Below are positions 56,269 to 64,000 of a stretch of DNA of 64,000 bases, one piece after another. The position numbers and the translations under genes were made by a program. Numbering within the stretch: position 1 is the first letter of the stretch; every line of letters begins with the position of its first letter. This DNA is from Mycolicibacterium sarraceniae (GTDB lineage Bacteria > Actinomycetota > Actinomycetes > Mycobacteriales > Mycobacteriaceae). Location of the stretch: NCBI RefSeq assembly GCF_010731875.1, contig NZ_AP022595.1, positions 372,001 to 436,000 of the forward strand, in the 5' to 3' direction. Under the pieces are notes generated by a model, which had not been told where the DNA came from, searched no databases, and worked only from the letters and a program-made list of their open reading frames with translations.

Positions 56269-57228
56269 TCAAATCCGCGAGCGGGTGAATTCCCAAGCGT
56301 CGGAGACGATCTCGTCGATATTGGTGTGCTGTGGCTTCCAGCCGAGTTCGGTGATTGCCTTCTCACTGGAGGCGATCAGCACCGCCGGATCGCCGGCCCG
56401 GCGCTCGACATCGCGCGCAGCGATCGGCCCGCCGGTCACCCGCTCACAACTCGCGATCACCTCACGCACCGAAAACCCGGTGCCGTTGCCCAGGTTGTAG
56501 ATCTGATGTTCGCCGGGCTTGGAGTTCTGCAGCGCCAGCAGGTGCGCATCGGCAAGATCGCGCACGTGGATGTAGTCGCGAATACAGGTGCCATCCGGGG
56601 TGGGCCAGTCGTTTCCGTACACCAGGATCTCCCGGCGCTGCCCAGTGGCAACCTGCAGCACCAGTGGAATCAAGTGCGTCTCGGTGGGGTGGCGCTCACC
56701 TAATCCGGCATACGCCCCGGCGATGTTGAAGTAACGCAGGCTGGTCGCGGCCAGTCCGTGCGCGATGGCATACGACGTGATTGCGTGGTCGATCGCAAGT
56801 TTCGTGGCACCGTAGGCACTGGTCGGCCTGGTCGGCGCGTCCTCGGTGATCGGCACCGACTCCGGCTCACCGTAGGTGGCCGCTGTCGAGGAGAACACCA
56901 ACCGTGGCACGCCAGCGGCGCGGATCGCCTCCAGTAGTTGCAGCGTCTTGATGACGTTGCCGTCCCAGTAACGCTCCGGCGCCTCAACCGACTCACCCAC
57001 CATTATTTTGGCGGCGAAGTGCAGCACTCCGCCGAAGGATCCGTCGCCGAGCAGCGTCGGCGCGACCTCGACCATGTCGGCCTCGATGAACTGCGCCCCG
57101 GCCGGAACGGCGTCACCGTTACCTGTCGACAGATCGTCGACGACGACGACCTCATGCCCCTCTTCCACCAGCACTGCGGCACACACACTGCCGACGTAGC
57201 CGGCACCGCCGGTCACCAGAAGCTTCAT
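56269..57228 (-). CDS. galE: UDP-glucose 4-epimerase
   Basis: A 319-residue extended SDR. NAD site [15 protein letters not shown] (residues 3-17), [16 protein letters not shown], and the active-site [14 protein letters not shown] (YxxxK). C-terminal substrate loop [14 protein letters not shown]. It interconverts UDP-Glc and UDP-Gal, the precursor of galactofuranose. ATG 57228 abuts the amiA1 stop at 57229. M. tuberculosis has no galE here as far as I recall (galE1 is elsewhere), so this may be a second copy or a relocated gene. Confidence 0.92.
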   Translation of the reverse strand: MKLLVTGGAGYVGSVCAAVLVEEGHEVVVVDDLSTGNGDAVPAGAQFIEADMVEVAPTLLGDGSFGGVLHFAAKIMVGESVEAPERYWDGNVIKTLQLLEAIRAAGVPRLVFSSTAATYGEPESVPITEDAPTRPTSAYGATKLAIDHAITSYAIAHGLAATSLRYFNIAGAYAGLGERHPTETHLIPLVLQVATGQRREILVYGNDWPTPDGTCIRDYIHVRDLADAHLLALQNSKPGEHQIYNLGNGTGFSVREVIASCERVTGGPIAARDVERRAGDPAVLIASSEKAITELGWKPQHTNIDEIVSDAWEFTRSRI

Positions 57229-58398
57229 TCAGTACCCTGCCGACTGTTCGACGATATTGACCAGAACCCGGACCCCGACCGCGAGCGCCCGCTCGTCGAG
57301 ATCGAATGTCGGTTGATGCAGATCGAGCTGTTCGCCGCGACCGCTCCACACCCCGAGCCGCCCCATTGCGCCGGGCACTTCCTCCAGATACCAGGAGAAA
57401 TCCTCACCGCCGCCGGACTGACGGGTGTCGGCCAACGCATCGGGCGCCACGGCTTCGATGGCGTGCGTCATGATCTGCGTCGAGCGCTCCTCGTTGACCA
57501 CCGGCGGCACGCCACGATGGTACTGCACGGTGTGCTCGATTCTCAGTGGCGCCAAGAGGCCTGAAACCGTCTCCCTCACAAGGTCTTCCATACCGACCCA
57601 GGCATCACGACTGGCCGTTCGCACGGTGCCGGCCAAGGTCCCGGTCTGCGGGATCGCATTGGCCGCGACGCCCGCATTGGCCGCTCCCCAGACCATCACG
57701 GTGCTGTGCCGTGGGTCGATCCGGCGGGACAGCACACCGGGCAACCCGGTGATCAGCGTGCCCATCCCGTACACCAAATCCGATGTCAGGTGTGGTCGCG
57801 ACGTGTGGCCGCCGGCCGAGTGCAGGGTGATCTCGATCGAGTCCGCCGCCGATGTGATCGGGCCAGGGATGATCGCGACGCGGCCTACCGCCAGCCGGGG
57901 ATCACAGTGCAGCGCGAAGATCCGCGACACCCCCACCAGTGCACCGGCGGCGATCGCGTCGATCGCTCCGCCGGGCATGAGTTCCTCAGCGGCCTGGAAG
58001 ATCAGCCGCACACCGACCGGCAGTTCGGGTGCCGACGCCAGCGCCGTCGCGGCGCCGATCAGCATCGCGGTGTGCGCGTCATGGCCGCAGGCGTGCGCGA
58101 CGTTCGGCATGGTCGAGCTGTACGGGGCGCCGGTGCGCTCGGCCATCGGCAGCCCATCCATATCGGCACGCAACGCGATCCGCGGCGCATGCTCGGGGCC
58201 GAAATCACACGTCAGGCCGGTACCGCCGGGCAATACCTTCGGGTTGAGGCCGACCTCAACCAAACGATCGGCGACGAACTGAGTGGTGGCGAACTCCTGG
58301 CGGCTCAGCTCCGGATAGCGGTGAATGTGGCGGCGCCAGCCCACCAGCTCATCGAAGTGCCCCGCCAGCCAGGACTCGGCGATATCGGCGATGCTCAT
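57229..58398 (-). CDS. amiA1: M20-family amidohydrolase AmiA1
   Basis: A 389-residue M20D metallopeptidase/amidohydrolase. Metal ligands in HACGHDAHTAMLIGAA (about 105-120), EELMPGGAIDAI, and GGEDFSWYLEEVPG near the C-terminus. The lid domain (SADSIEITLHSAGGHTSRP) is typical. The physiological substrate (N-acyl amino acid or peptide) is unknown. Overlaps amiB1 by 4 nt. Confidence 0.9.
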   Translation of the reverse strand: MSIADIAESWLAGHFDELVGWRRHIHRYPELSRQEFATTQFVADRLVEVGLNPKVLPGGTGLTCDFGPEHAPRIALRADMDGLPMAERTGAPYSSTMPNVAHACGHDAHTAMLIGAATALASAPELPVGVRLIFQAAEELMPGGAIDAIAAGALVGVSRIFALHCDPRLAVGRVAIIPGPITSAADSIEITLHSAGGHTSRPHLTSDLVYGMGTLITGLPGVLSRRIDPRHSTVMVWGAANAGVAANAIPQTGTLAGTVRTASRDAWVGMEDLVRETVSGLLAPLRIEHTVQYHRGVPPVVNEERSTQIMTHAIEAVAPDALADTRQSGGGEDFSWYLEEVPGAMGRLGVWSGRGEQLDLHQPTFDLDERALAVGVRVLVNIVEQSAGY

Positions 58399-59585
58399 CG
58401 GCGAACCACCTTCCGCCGGTCCTGTGACTCCAGCACGCGATCCCGCTCCGCAGGCGCCTCAGCCAGCCGAACGACTGTGCGCGCCAACATGATTGCCCCT
58501 TCGGTGACCGCGCGATCCCCACTCGGCCCCCCCGCCGCGACAGTGAAGCCGGGCTGGTGGATCACCGCACCGTTCGATTCGACGCCGACTACCGGGTGAA
58601 TGCCCGGAAGTAACTGTGTGACATTGCCCATATCCGTACTCCCCAACGGCATTGCGGCTTCCACCTCGGCCGGCACCGGGGTGCGGCCCATCTTGGTCAT
58701 CTCGTCGCGGAACACCTCGGCAAGCCACGAGTCGGGCGTCAGTTCCGCGTAAGGCGGTGCGGCTTCGGCGATCTCGTGCTCGCAGCCGGTCGCGACCGCC
58801 CCGGCAGCGAAGCAGCCGCGCATCTTGGCTTCCAGACCCCGCAACGAATCGGTGTTGACCGCCCGCATCGTGTACTGCAGCCGAGCCCGGCCCGGAATGA
58901 TGTTGGTCGCCGACCCGCCCTCGGTGACGATGCCGTGCGCCAGTTGGCCGGGTGCCATCTGTTGTCGCAGCAACCCGATCGCCACCTGCGCGACGGTCAC
59001 CGCGTCGGCGGCGTTGATCCCTAGATACGGTGCGACGGCGGCATGCGATTCGCGGCCGGCATAGGTGACGATCACCTCGGACAATGCCAGCGACCGCGCG
59101 GCGGCGATATCGATCGGCCCGGGGTGCAGCATCACCGCGGCCGCGACATCGTCGAACACTCCGGCCTCGATCAGCAATGCCTTGCCGCCGCCGGACTCCT
59201 CGGCAGGTGTGCCGATCAGGGCGACCGTGAGTCCAAGCGCGTCAGCCACCTCAGCCAGTGCCAGCGCGGTCCCCACCGCCGACGCCGCGATGATGTTGTG
59301 CCCGCACGCATGACCGATCCCGGGCAGCGCGTCGTACTCCGCGCAGATGCCGATCACCAGCGGGCCCGACCCGAAGTCGGCCCGGAATGCGGTGTCCAAA
59401 CCACCCGGCGCCGCGGTGATCTCGAACCCGCGCTCCGCCACCAGCGCCTGCGCCTTGGCACAGCTGCGGTGCTCGTCGAACGCAAGCTCGGGCTCAGCGT
59501 GAATGGCGTGCGAGAGTTCGATCAAATCGCCACCGCGAGCCGCAACGACGTCCTCGACGCGGGTGGACGCGGTGGCGGCGGGCAT
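58395..59585 (-). CDS. amiB1: M20-family amidohydrolase AmiB1
   Basis: A 396-residue M20 peptidase/amidohydrolase, paralogous to AmiA1. Metal ligands: [29 protein letters not shown], and a C-terminal [19 protein letters not shown]. Unlike AmiA1 it has STDMGNV in place of GGEDFS, as in the p-aminobenzoyl-glutamate hydrolase-like group. The frame is open to 59867 but that part is antisense to deoD; the ATG at 59585 gives the expected N-terminus. First gene of amiB1-amiA1-galE. Confidence 0.9.
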   Translation of the reverse strand: MPAATASTRVEDVVAARGGDLIELSHAIHAEPELAFDEHRSCAKAQALVAERGFEITAAPGGLDTAFRADFGSGPLVIGICAEYDALPGIGHACGHNIIAASAVGTALALAEVADALGLTVALIGTPAEESGGGKALLIEAGVFDDVAAAVMLHPGPIDIAAARSLALSEVIVTYAGRESHAAVAPYLGINAADAVTVAQVAIGLLRQQMAPGQLAHGIVTEGGSATNIIPGRARLQYTMRAVNTDSLRGLEAKMRGCFAAGAVATGCEHEIAEAAPPYAELTPDSWLAEVFRDEMTKMGRTPVPAEVEAAMPLGSTDMGNVTQLLPGIHPVVGVESNGAVIHQPGFTVAAGGPSGDRAVTEGAIMLARTVVRLAEAPAERDRVLESQDRRKVVRR

Positions 59586-59608
59586 CAACGAAGTATGGCA
59601 TTCGGAGC

Positions 59609-59614
59609 TAGGCT
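59609..59614 (+). promoter_or_regulatory. Predicted -10 box of a leaderless transcript (deoD)
   Basis: TAGGCT 8 nt before the GTG at 59623, in the 37-bp gap divergent from amiB1. Confidence 0.5.
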
Positions 59615-59622
59615 CGCAGGCT

Positions 59623-60408
59623 GTGAGTCCAGACGCCGAGCACGCTGCAGCGGTGATCGCCGAGCGCACCGGCGTGCAGCGACACGATGTCGCCGTGGTC
59701 CTCGGGTCGGGATGGACACCGGCGGCCGCCGCACTGGGAACCCCCGTGGCCGAGATCCCGATGTCGGTGATCCCCGGCTTCACTCCCCCGTCGGCACTCG
59801 GCCATCGTGGTCGGGTGCTCTCGGTGCCGCTCGGGTCACGCAATGTGCTGGTCCTGCTCGGTCGCATCCACGCCTACGAAGGCCACGACCTGCGTGCCGT
59901 CGTCCATCCGGTGCGAACCGCGCGCGCCGCCGGCGCGAACATCGTGGTGCTGACCAACGCCGCCGGCGGCCTGCGACCCGAGTACCGGGTCGGGCAGCCG
60001 GTACTGATCAGCGACCACCTCAACCTGACGGCCCGTTCTCCGCTCGTCGGGGCACAGTTCGTCGACCTGGTGGACGCGTATTCGCCACGGCTGCGGGACC
60101 TGGCGCGCTCTGTCGACCCGAGCCTGACCGAAGGCGTCTACGCGGCCATGCCGGGCCCGCATTACGAGACTCCTGCCGAGATCCGGATGCTCCGCACGCT
60201 GGGCGCCGACCTGGTCGGGATGTCGACCGTGCACGAAACGATCGCGGCGCGGGCAGCGGGGGCGCAGGTCCTCGGGGTCTCGCTGGTGACGAACCTGGCC
60301 GCCGGGATGACCGGCCAGCCGCTCAGTCACGACGAAGTTCTCGCCGCGGGTCGGGCATCGGCCACCGCGATGGGCGCACTACTGGCCTCGGTGCTCGCAC
60401 GCTTATAG
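59623..60408 (+). CDS. deoD: Purine nucleoside phosphorylase
   Basis: A 261-residue trimeric-type PNP (Rv3307). Phosphate site [11 protein letters not shown]; base/ribose site [45 protein letters not shown]; and VTNLAAGM with the purine-binding Asn. It cleaves inosine and guanosine to base and ribose-1-P. The ribose-1-P could be handled by the downstream mutase PmmB. Confidence 0.93.
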   Translation: MSPDAEHAAAVIAERTGVQRHDVAVVLGSGWTPAAAALGTPVAEIPMSVIPGFTPPSALGHRGRVLSVPLGSRNVLVLLGRIHAYEGHDLRAVVHPVRTARAAGANIVVLTNAAGGLRPEYRVGQPVLISDHLNLTARSPLVGAQFVDLVDAYSPRLRDLARSVDPSLTEGVYAAMPGPHYETPAEIRMLRTLGADLVGMSTVHETIAARAAGAQVLGVSLVTNLAAGMTGQPLSHDEVLAAGRASATAMGALLASVLARL

Positions 60409-60625
60409 GTCAGGCGCACCAGTCCACGGGCCAGAAGCGGCGCGGTAAACAGCATCAGGCTCAGATACCAAGGGGCACAGGAGATTGGGCCGATACGGCG
60501 GCTGCGTGCGAGGTCCGGTTGCAGGTCCGGGTCCAGTCGCTGACCGACAGCATCAACGAGCTCGAGTCCCGCGGGCTGCTGTCCCGCCGGCCCGACGAGG
60601 CCGACCACGGGGCACAATCGGTCCC
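60409..60625. other. Short intergenic region with possible coding relics
   Basis: 217 bp. The minus strand reads WYLSLMLFTAPLLARGLVRL, like one membrane helix. The plus strand reads VRLQVRVQSLTDSINELESR and then GLLSRRPDE, like a coiled C-terminus. Neither belongs to a full gene. They may be leftovers of a deleted gene pair, or chance. Confidence 0.3.
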
Positions 60626-62218
60626 GTGACCCCCGAGGACTGGATCGCCCACGACCCCGATCCGGTCACCGCTGCCGAGCTCGCCGCATTGGACGCCGTC
60701 GAGCTCGCCGCCCGCTTCTCCCGGCCGCTGACCTTCGGCACCGCCGGCCTGCGCGGGCCTGTGCGCGGCGGGCCGGACGCGATGAACCTCGCGGTAGCGC
60801 GGCGGGTGACATGGGCGCTGGCCCAGGTGCTGACCGACCGGGGTCTGGGCGGCTCACCCGTGGTGGTCGGTCGCGACGCCCGACACGGCTCGGCGCAATT
60901 CGGCGAAGCGACAGCTGAAGTGTTTGCCGCCCAAGGGTTTTCGGTGATAACCTGGGAGCACCCGGTGCCGACCCCTGTTGTCGCGTTCGCGGTCCGGCAG
61001 TCCGGTGCCGCGGCCGGCGTGCAGATCACCGCCTCACACAACCCGCCGGTCGATAACGGATACAAGGTGTACCTCGACGGCGGCCTGCAGATCGTCTCAC
61101 CCGTCGATCGCGAGATCGAAGCCGCGATCGCGCTGGCGCCGCCGGCTGACCAGATCCCCCGCCTAGCCGTGCAACCCGCTGACGACGCGTTGGTGGAGGC
61201 CTACCTGGCCCGCGTGGCGACGCTGCGGCGGACCGCGCAGGGAAGGCTGCGGGTGGCACTGACGGCGATGCACGGGGTCGGCGGCGAGCTTGCGGTGCGT
61301 GTGCTGGGCGCGGCGGGATTCGACGATGTGCACACCGTCACAAGCCAATTCGCTCCCGACCCGGACTTCCCGACGGTGCCCTTCCCCAATCCGGAAGAAC
61401 CGGGCGCGGCCGACGCACTGCTCGAACTCGCCAAGCAGGTCGGCGCCGATATCGCCGTCGCGCTGGACCCCGACGCCGACCGCTGCGCCGTCGGCATTCC
61501 GGTCGGCGACCGGTGGCGGATGCTCTCCGGCGACGAAACCGGTTGGCTGCTTGGCGATTACATCCTATCCACGCTGCCGCCGGGGCGGGCCGCGACAAGC
61601 GTGGTGGCCAGCAGTGTGGTGTCGTCGCAGCTGCTGGCGAAGATCGCCGCCGACCACGGCGCGCGGCACGTCGAGACCCTCACCGGGTTCAAATGGCTCG
61701 CCAGAGCCGATGCCGGACTGGGCGCCCAGAGCCTGGTCTATGCCTACGAGGAAGCCATCGGACACTGCGTCGACCCAGCGGCAGTCCGCGACAAGGACGG
61801 TATCGGCGCGGCCGTGCTCATCTGTGATCTGGTGACTAGCTTTATTGCACAGGGTGATTCGATACCAGCCGCACTAGACAGACTGGCCCTGCGGCACGGC
61901 GTGTACACCACCGCCGCGGTGTCGCGGCGGGTGGCGGATCCCGCCGAGGCCGCAGCGATGATGGCCCGCCTGCACACAACGCCACCGACCGAGCTGGCGG
62001 GTTTTGCGGTACACGCCACCCAGCAGGGCGACGCGGTGTTCCTCACCGGAGGTGATCAGCAGAGCTGGGTGCGGGTGGTGGTGCGACCGTCAGGCACCGA
62101 GCCGAAAGTCAAGTGCTACACCGAGGTTCGCCAGAAAGTCGGCGCGGATCTGGCCGATGCGCGCCGGGGTGCGGCCGCCGTACAGGACAGGCTGCTGGAA
62201 TCCATCCGGACCTGGTAG
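60626..62218 (+). CDS. pmmB: Phosphomannomutase/phosphopentomutase PmmB
   Basis: A 530-residue alpha-D-phosphohexomutase. N-terminal FGTAGLRGPVRGGPDAMN, phosphoserine loop QITASHNPPVDNGYK (Ser137), Mg2+ loop DPDADRCAVG, sugar loop YAYEEAIGHCVDP, and phosphate loop VRPSGTEPKVKCY. The long form (over 500 residues) is close to phosphopentomutases, and its place after deoD suggests ribose-1-P to ribose-5-P conversion (inference). GTG start with a -10-like CACAAT upstream. Confidence 0.92.
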   Translation: MTPEDWIAHDPDPVTAAELAALDAVELAARFSRPLTFGTAGLRGPVRGGPDAMNLAVARRVTWALAQVLTDRGLGGSPVVVGRDARHGSAQFGEATAEVFAAQGFSVITWEHPVPTPVVAFAVRQSGAAAGVQITASHNPPVDNGYKVYLDGGLQIVSPVDREIEAAIALAPPADQIPRLAVQPADDALVEAYLARVATLRRTAQGRLRVALTAMHGVGGELAVRVLGAAGFDDVHTVTSQFAPDPDFPTVPFPNPEEPGAADALLELAKQVGADIAVALDPDADRCAVGIPVGDRWRMLSGDETGWLLGDYILSTLPPGRAATSVVASSVVSSQLLAKIAADHGARHVETLTGFKWLARADAGLGAQSLVYAYEEAIGHCVDPAAVRDKDGIGAAVLICDLVTSFIAQGDSIPAALDRLALRHGVYTTAAVSRRVADPAEAAAMMARLHTTPPTELAGFAVHATQQGDAVFLTGGDQQSWVRVVVRPSGTEPKVKCYTEVRQKVGADLADARRGAAAVQDRLLESIRTW

Positions 62219-62842
62219 TCAGCGCGGCCCGAACTGGCGGTCCCCGGCGTCGCCCAGTCCGGGCACGATGTAGGCGATCTCATTGAGTCCGTCGTCGATG
62301 GTGGCGGTGAACAGCCGAGCGTTCGGGGCGACTTGCTGCAACGCGGCAATCCCTTCCGGTGCGCACACCACACACACCACGGTGATGTCACGGGCGCCAC
62401 GCTCGTGCAGCAGTCCGATCGTGTAGGCCATCGAGCCGCCGGTGGCCAGCATCGGGTCAAGCACCATGACGGGCTGGGCGCTCAAATCGTCGGGCAGTGA
62501 CTCCAGGTAGGGCGTCGGCAGATGGGTGGTCTCGTCACGGGCCACGCCAACGAAACCGACCTGCGCCTCGGGGATCAGCCTGCTCGCCTGGTCGACCATC
62601 CCGAGCCCCGCCCGCAGCACCGGTACCAGCAGCGGTGGGGCGGCCAGACGTGAGCCGGTGGTGTGCGCCATCGGGGTGTGGATCGCGACATCCTCGCACG
62701 CCGCGTCGCGCAGGGCTTCGTAGACCAGCATGTGAGTCAGCTCCGCAAGTGCGGAACGGAAGGCGGCGTTTTCGGTGCGCTCGTCGCGCAGGGTGGTCAG
62801 CCGTGCCTTAGCCAGTGGGTGGTCGATCACGCGCACATCCAT
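62219..62842 (-). CDS. upp: Uracil phosphoribosyltransferase
   Basis: A 207-residue Upp salvaging uracil with PRPP to UMP. PRPP loop [21 protein letters not shown] (about 120-140) and the C-terminal uracil-binding [15 protein letters not shown]. The frame is open to 63160, antisense to the next gene; ATG 62842 fits family length. Convergent with pmmB (stops adjacent). Confidence 0.95.
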   Translation of the reverse strand: MDVRVIDHPLAKARLTTLRDERTENAAFRSALAELTHMLVYEALRDAACEDVAIHTPMAHTTGSRLAAPPLLVPVLRAGLGMVDQASRLIPEAQVGFVGVARDETTHLPTPYLESLPDDLSAQPVMVLDPMLATGGSMAYTIGLLHERGARDITVVCVVCAPEGIAALQQVAPNARLFTATIDDGLNEIAYIVPGLGDAGDRQFGPR

Positions 62843-62850
62843 GCGCAGAG

Positions 62851-62856
62851 ACTGTA
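62851..62856 (-). promoter_or_regulatory. Predicted -10 box of a leaderless transcript (upp)
   Basis: TACAGT on the minus strand, 8 nt before the ATG at 62842. Divergent pair with 62890. Confidence 0.45.
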
Positions 62857-62889
62857 GCGGGGGGCAGGTTACCCGCCAGCAAGCGTCGT

Positions 62890-62895
62890 TAGGCT
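62890..62895 (+). promoter_or_regulatory. Predicted -10 box of a leaderless transcript (Rv3311-like gene)
   Basis: TAGGCT 7 nt before the ATG at 62903. Confidence 0.5.
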
Positions 62896-62902
62896 GTGCG
62901 GC

Positions 62903-64000
62903 ATGGCTGCTGAGCTCGTTCCGGTTCGCATTGGCGTGACCGCTGGTGACCTGTACACGTTGTGGGCGCCCCGGTGGCGCGACGGCGGCGACGAATGGGA
63001 GGCGTTCCTCGGCAAGGACGAGGACCTCTTCGCCTTCGAGTCGGTGGCCGACCTGGTCGCATTCGTGCGGACCAACACCGATAACGACCTGGCCGATCAC
63101 CCGGCGTGGGAGGACCTGACCGCGGCTAACGCCCACAAGCTGACGCCGAAGGACAATCACAAGGTCGACCTCGCGTCCGTCGAAGAGCTGCTGTCGGAGA
63201 AGCCCACCGAAGAGTCGGTGACCGCGCTGGCCAACACCATGGCCGTCGTCTCCTCGATCGGTTCGGTATGCGAGCTGCCCCCCGTGACGCGGTTCTTCAA
63301 CGGCAACCCCAACCTGGGGCTGCTCTCCGGCGGGTTCGAGCAGTTCAATGGCAAGGCCGGACTGAAGCGCTGGAGCGTGGTCGGCGAGATCGTCGGCCGC
63401 GGGTGGGACAGCGTGCTGGCCGCCGTCGACGAGGTGATCACCAGCCCCGAGGTCAACGAGCGGGCCGCCACGCTGGCCGCCGCCGAGCTCGAGGAGCCGT
63501 ACGAGGAAGAGATCGACGAGCCGGCCGACCTCGAGATCGACCAGGACGCCACCGGTGACGCCGACGAGGACTCGGACGACGAGGAGACCGCGGTCGAGCG
63601 GGCGCCGCAGGATGCCGTGGTGCTCGGCGGCAACGCGGACTTCTGGGCCGAGGTCGGTATCGATCCGATCCGCATCACGATCGGCTCAGGAACCGTGTAC
63701 ACGCTGCGCTGCTACTTCGATGATCGACCGATCTTCCTGGGCCGTAACGGCAGGATCAGCGTGTTTGGCTCGGAGCGCACGCTGGCCCGATCACTGGCCG
63801 ACCAGCGCGACCACGATCTGGCCGACCTGAGCACCTACGACGACATCCACACCGCCGCCACCGACGGCTCACTGCGGGTTGATGTCACCGAGGAAAACAT
63901 CTACATGCTGACGGGGCTGTCGGACGATATCTCCGACGGGCCCGACACGATCGACCGCGATCAGCTCGAGCTGGCCATCGAATTCGTCCGCGATGTCGGC
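62903..64000 (+). CDS. Conserved mycobacterial protein (Rv3311-like), 3' end beyond window
   Basis: 366 codons are open to the window edge without a stop. Two similar modules are visible: residues about 1-110 ([31 protein letters not shown]) and residues about 245-366 ([32 protein letters not shown]). They are joined by a very acidic linker (about 200-232, rich in Glu/Asp). This looks like an internal duplication. Position and length match Rv3311 (about 420 residues), which has no known function. Confidence 0.8.
   Translation, partial: MAAELVPVRIGVTAGDLYTLWAPRWRDGGDEWEAFLGKDEDLFAFESVADLVAFVRTNTDNDLADHPAWEDLTAANAHKLTPKDNHKVDLASVEELLSEKPTEESVTALANTMAVVSSIGSVCELPPVTRFFNGNPNLGLLSGGFEQFNGKAGLKRWSVVGEIVGRGWDSVLAAVDEVITSPEVNERAATLAAAELEEPYEEEIDEPADLEIDQDATGDADEDSDDEETAVERAPQDAVVLGGNADFWAEVGIDPIRITIGSGTVYTLRCYFDDRPIFLGRNGRISVFGSERTLARSLADQRDHDLADLSTYDDIHTAATDGSLRVDVTEENIYMLTGLSDDISDGPDTIDRDQLELAIEFVRDVG

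Noticed and set aside
59043-60629. 528-codon plus-strand frame over amiB1 and deoD
   Set aside because: It overlaps two recognised genes. Only its last 40 codons, outside deoD, might be a relic, and these are noted as intergenic.

Overview
The window is chromosomal DNA from a high-GC actinobacterium, almost certainly a rapidly growing Mycobacterium (Mycolicibacterium type). Gene order follows the M. tuberculosis Rv3254-Rv3311 block closely: manA, SIS/TobH, pmmA, DUF3499, metallopeptidase-like, whiB2, fbiA, fbiB, GDP-mannose pyrophosphorylase, wbbL, rmlD, LCP ligase, then fadE25/purE/purK/accD5/accE5/maf/sseA/sufE/accA3/rsbW-sigF, lat/lrpA/hglS/pcd, lhr/nei2, glpD/lpdA/amiA1/amiB1/deoD/pmmB/upp. 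This synteny is from memory of the M. tuberculosis map, not from a search.

Layout. 1-14.3 kb: cell-wall sugar supply (ManA, PmmA, ManC, WbbL, RmlD), arabinogalactan ligation (LCP), WhiB2 and the coenzyme F420 genes fbiAB. The rmlD frame has lost its catalytic core in this sequence. 14.8-17.4 kb: an IS21-family insertion sequence with defined ends, a 7-bp target duplication and a doubly frameshifted istA. 17.5-28.4 kb: biotin-dependent acyl-CoA carboxylase set (birA, accD5, accE5, accA3) with purine genes, fadE25, Maf, SseA and SufE. 28.5-32.9 kb: small proteins, a STAS protein facing the sigF-rsbW operon, and a lipoprotein. 32.9-38.5 kb: lysine catabolism (lat, lrpA, hglS-like, pcd) and a TetR gene. 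38.5-44.2 kb: accessory genes (epoxide hydrolase, secreted proteins, hemophore-like protein, a complete ferredoxin/reductase/P450 set) ending in remnants of ATPase regulators. 44.2-52.6 kb: DNA repair (Lhr, Nei2), a decayed interval, a DUF222/HNH protein and a pseudouridine synthase. 52.6-64 kb: GlpD, LpdA, GalE, two M20 amidohydrolases and nucleoside/sugar-phosphate salvage (DeoD, PmmB, Upp).

How the parts connect. ManA, PmmA and ManC take fructose-6-P to GDP-mannose; RmlD and WbbL make and transfer the rhamnose linker on which arabinogalactan is built; the LCP enzyme attaches that polymer to peptidoglycan. BirA would biotinylate AccA3, which works with AccD5/AccE5. Lat, Pcd and the HglS-like protein form consecutive parts of a lysine-to-2-hydroxyglutarate route. 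Twenty genes have a TANNNT hexamer 6-8 nt before an ATG/GTG, the pattern of leaderless transcripts, and this helped fix start codons.

I found no tRNA, rRNA, CRISPR array or prophage. The most notable points are the internally deleted rmlD, the exact IS21 boundaries, an LpdA homologue with a restored CxxxxC pair, a perfect palindrome at the lat promoter, and several truncated gene remnants.
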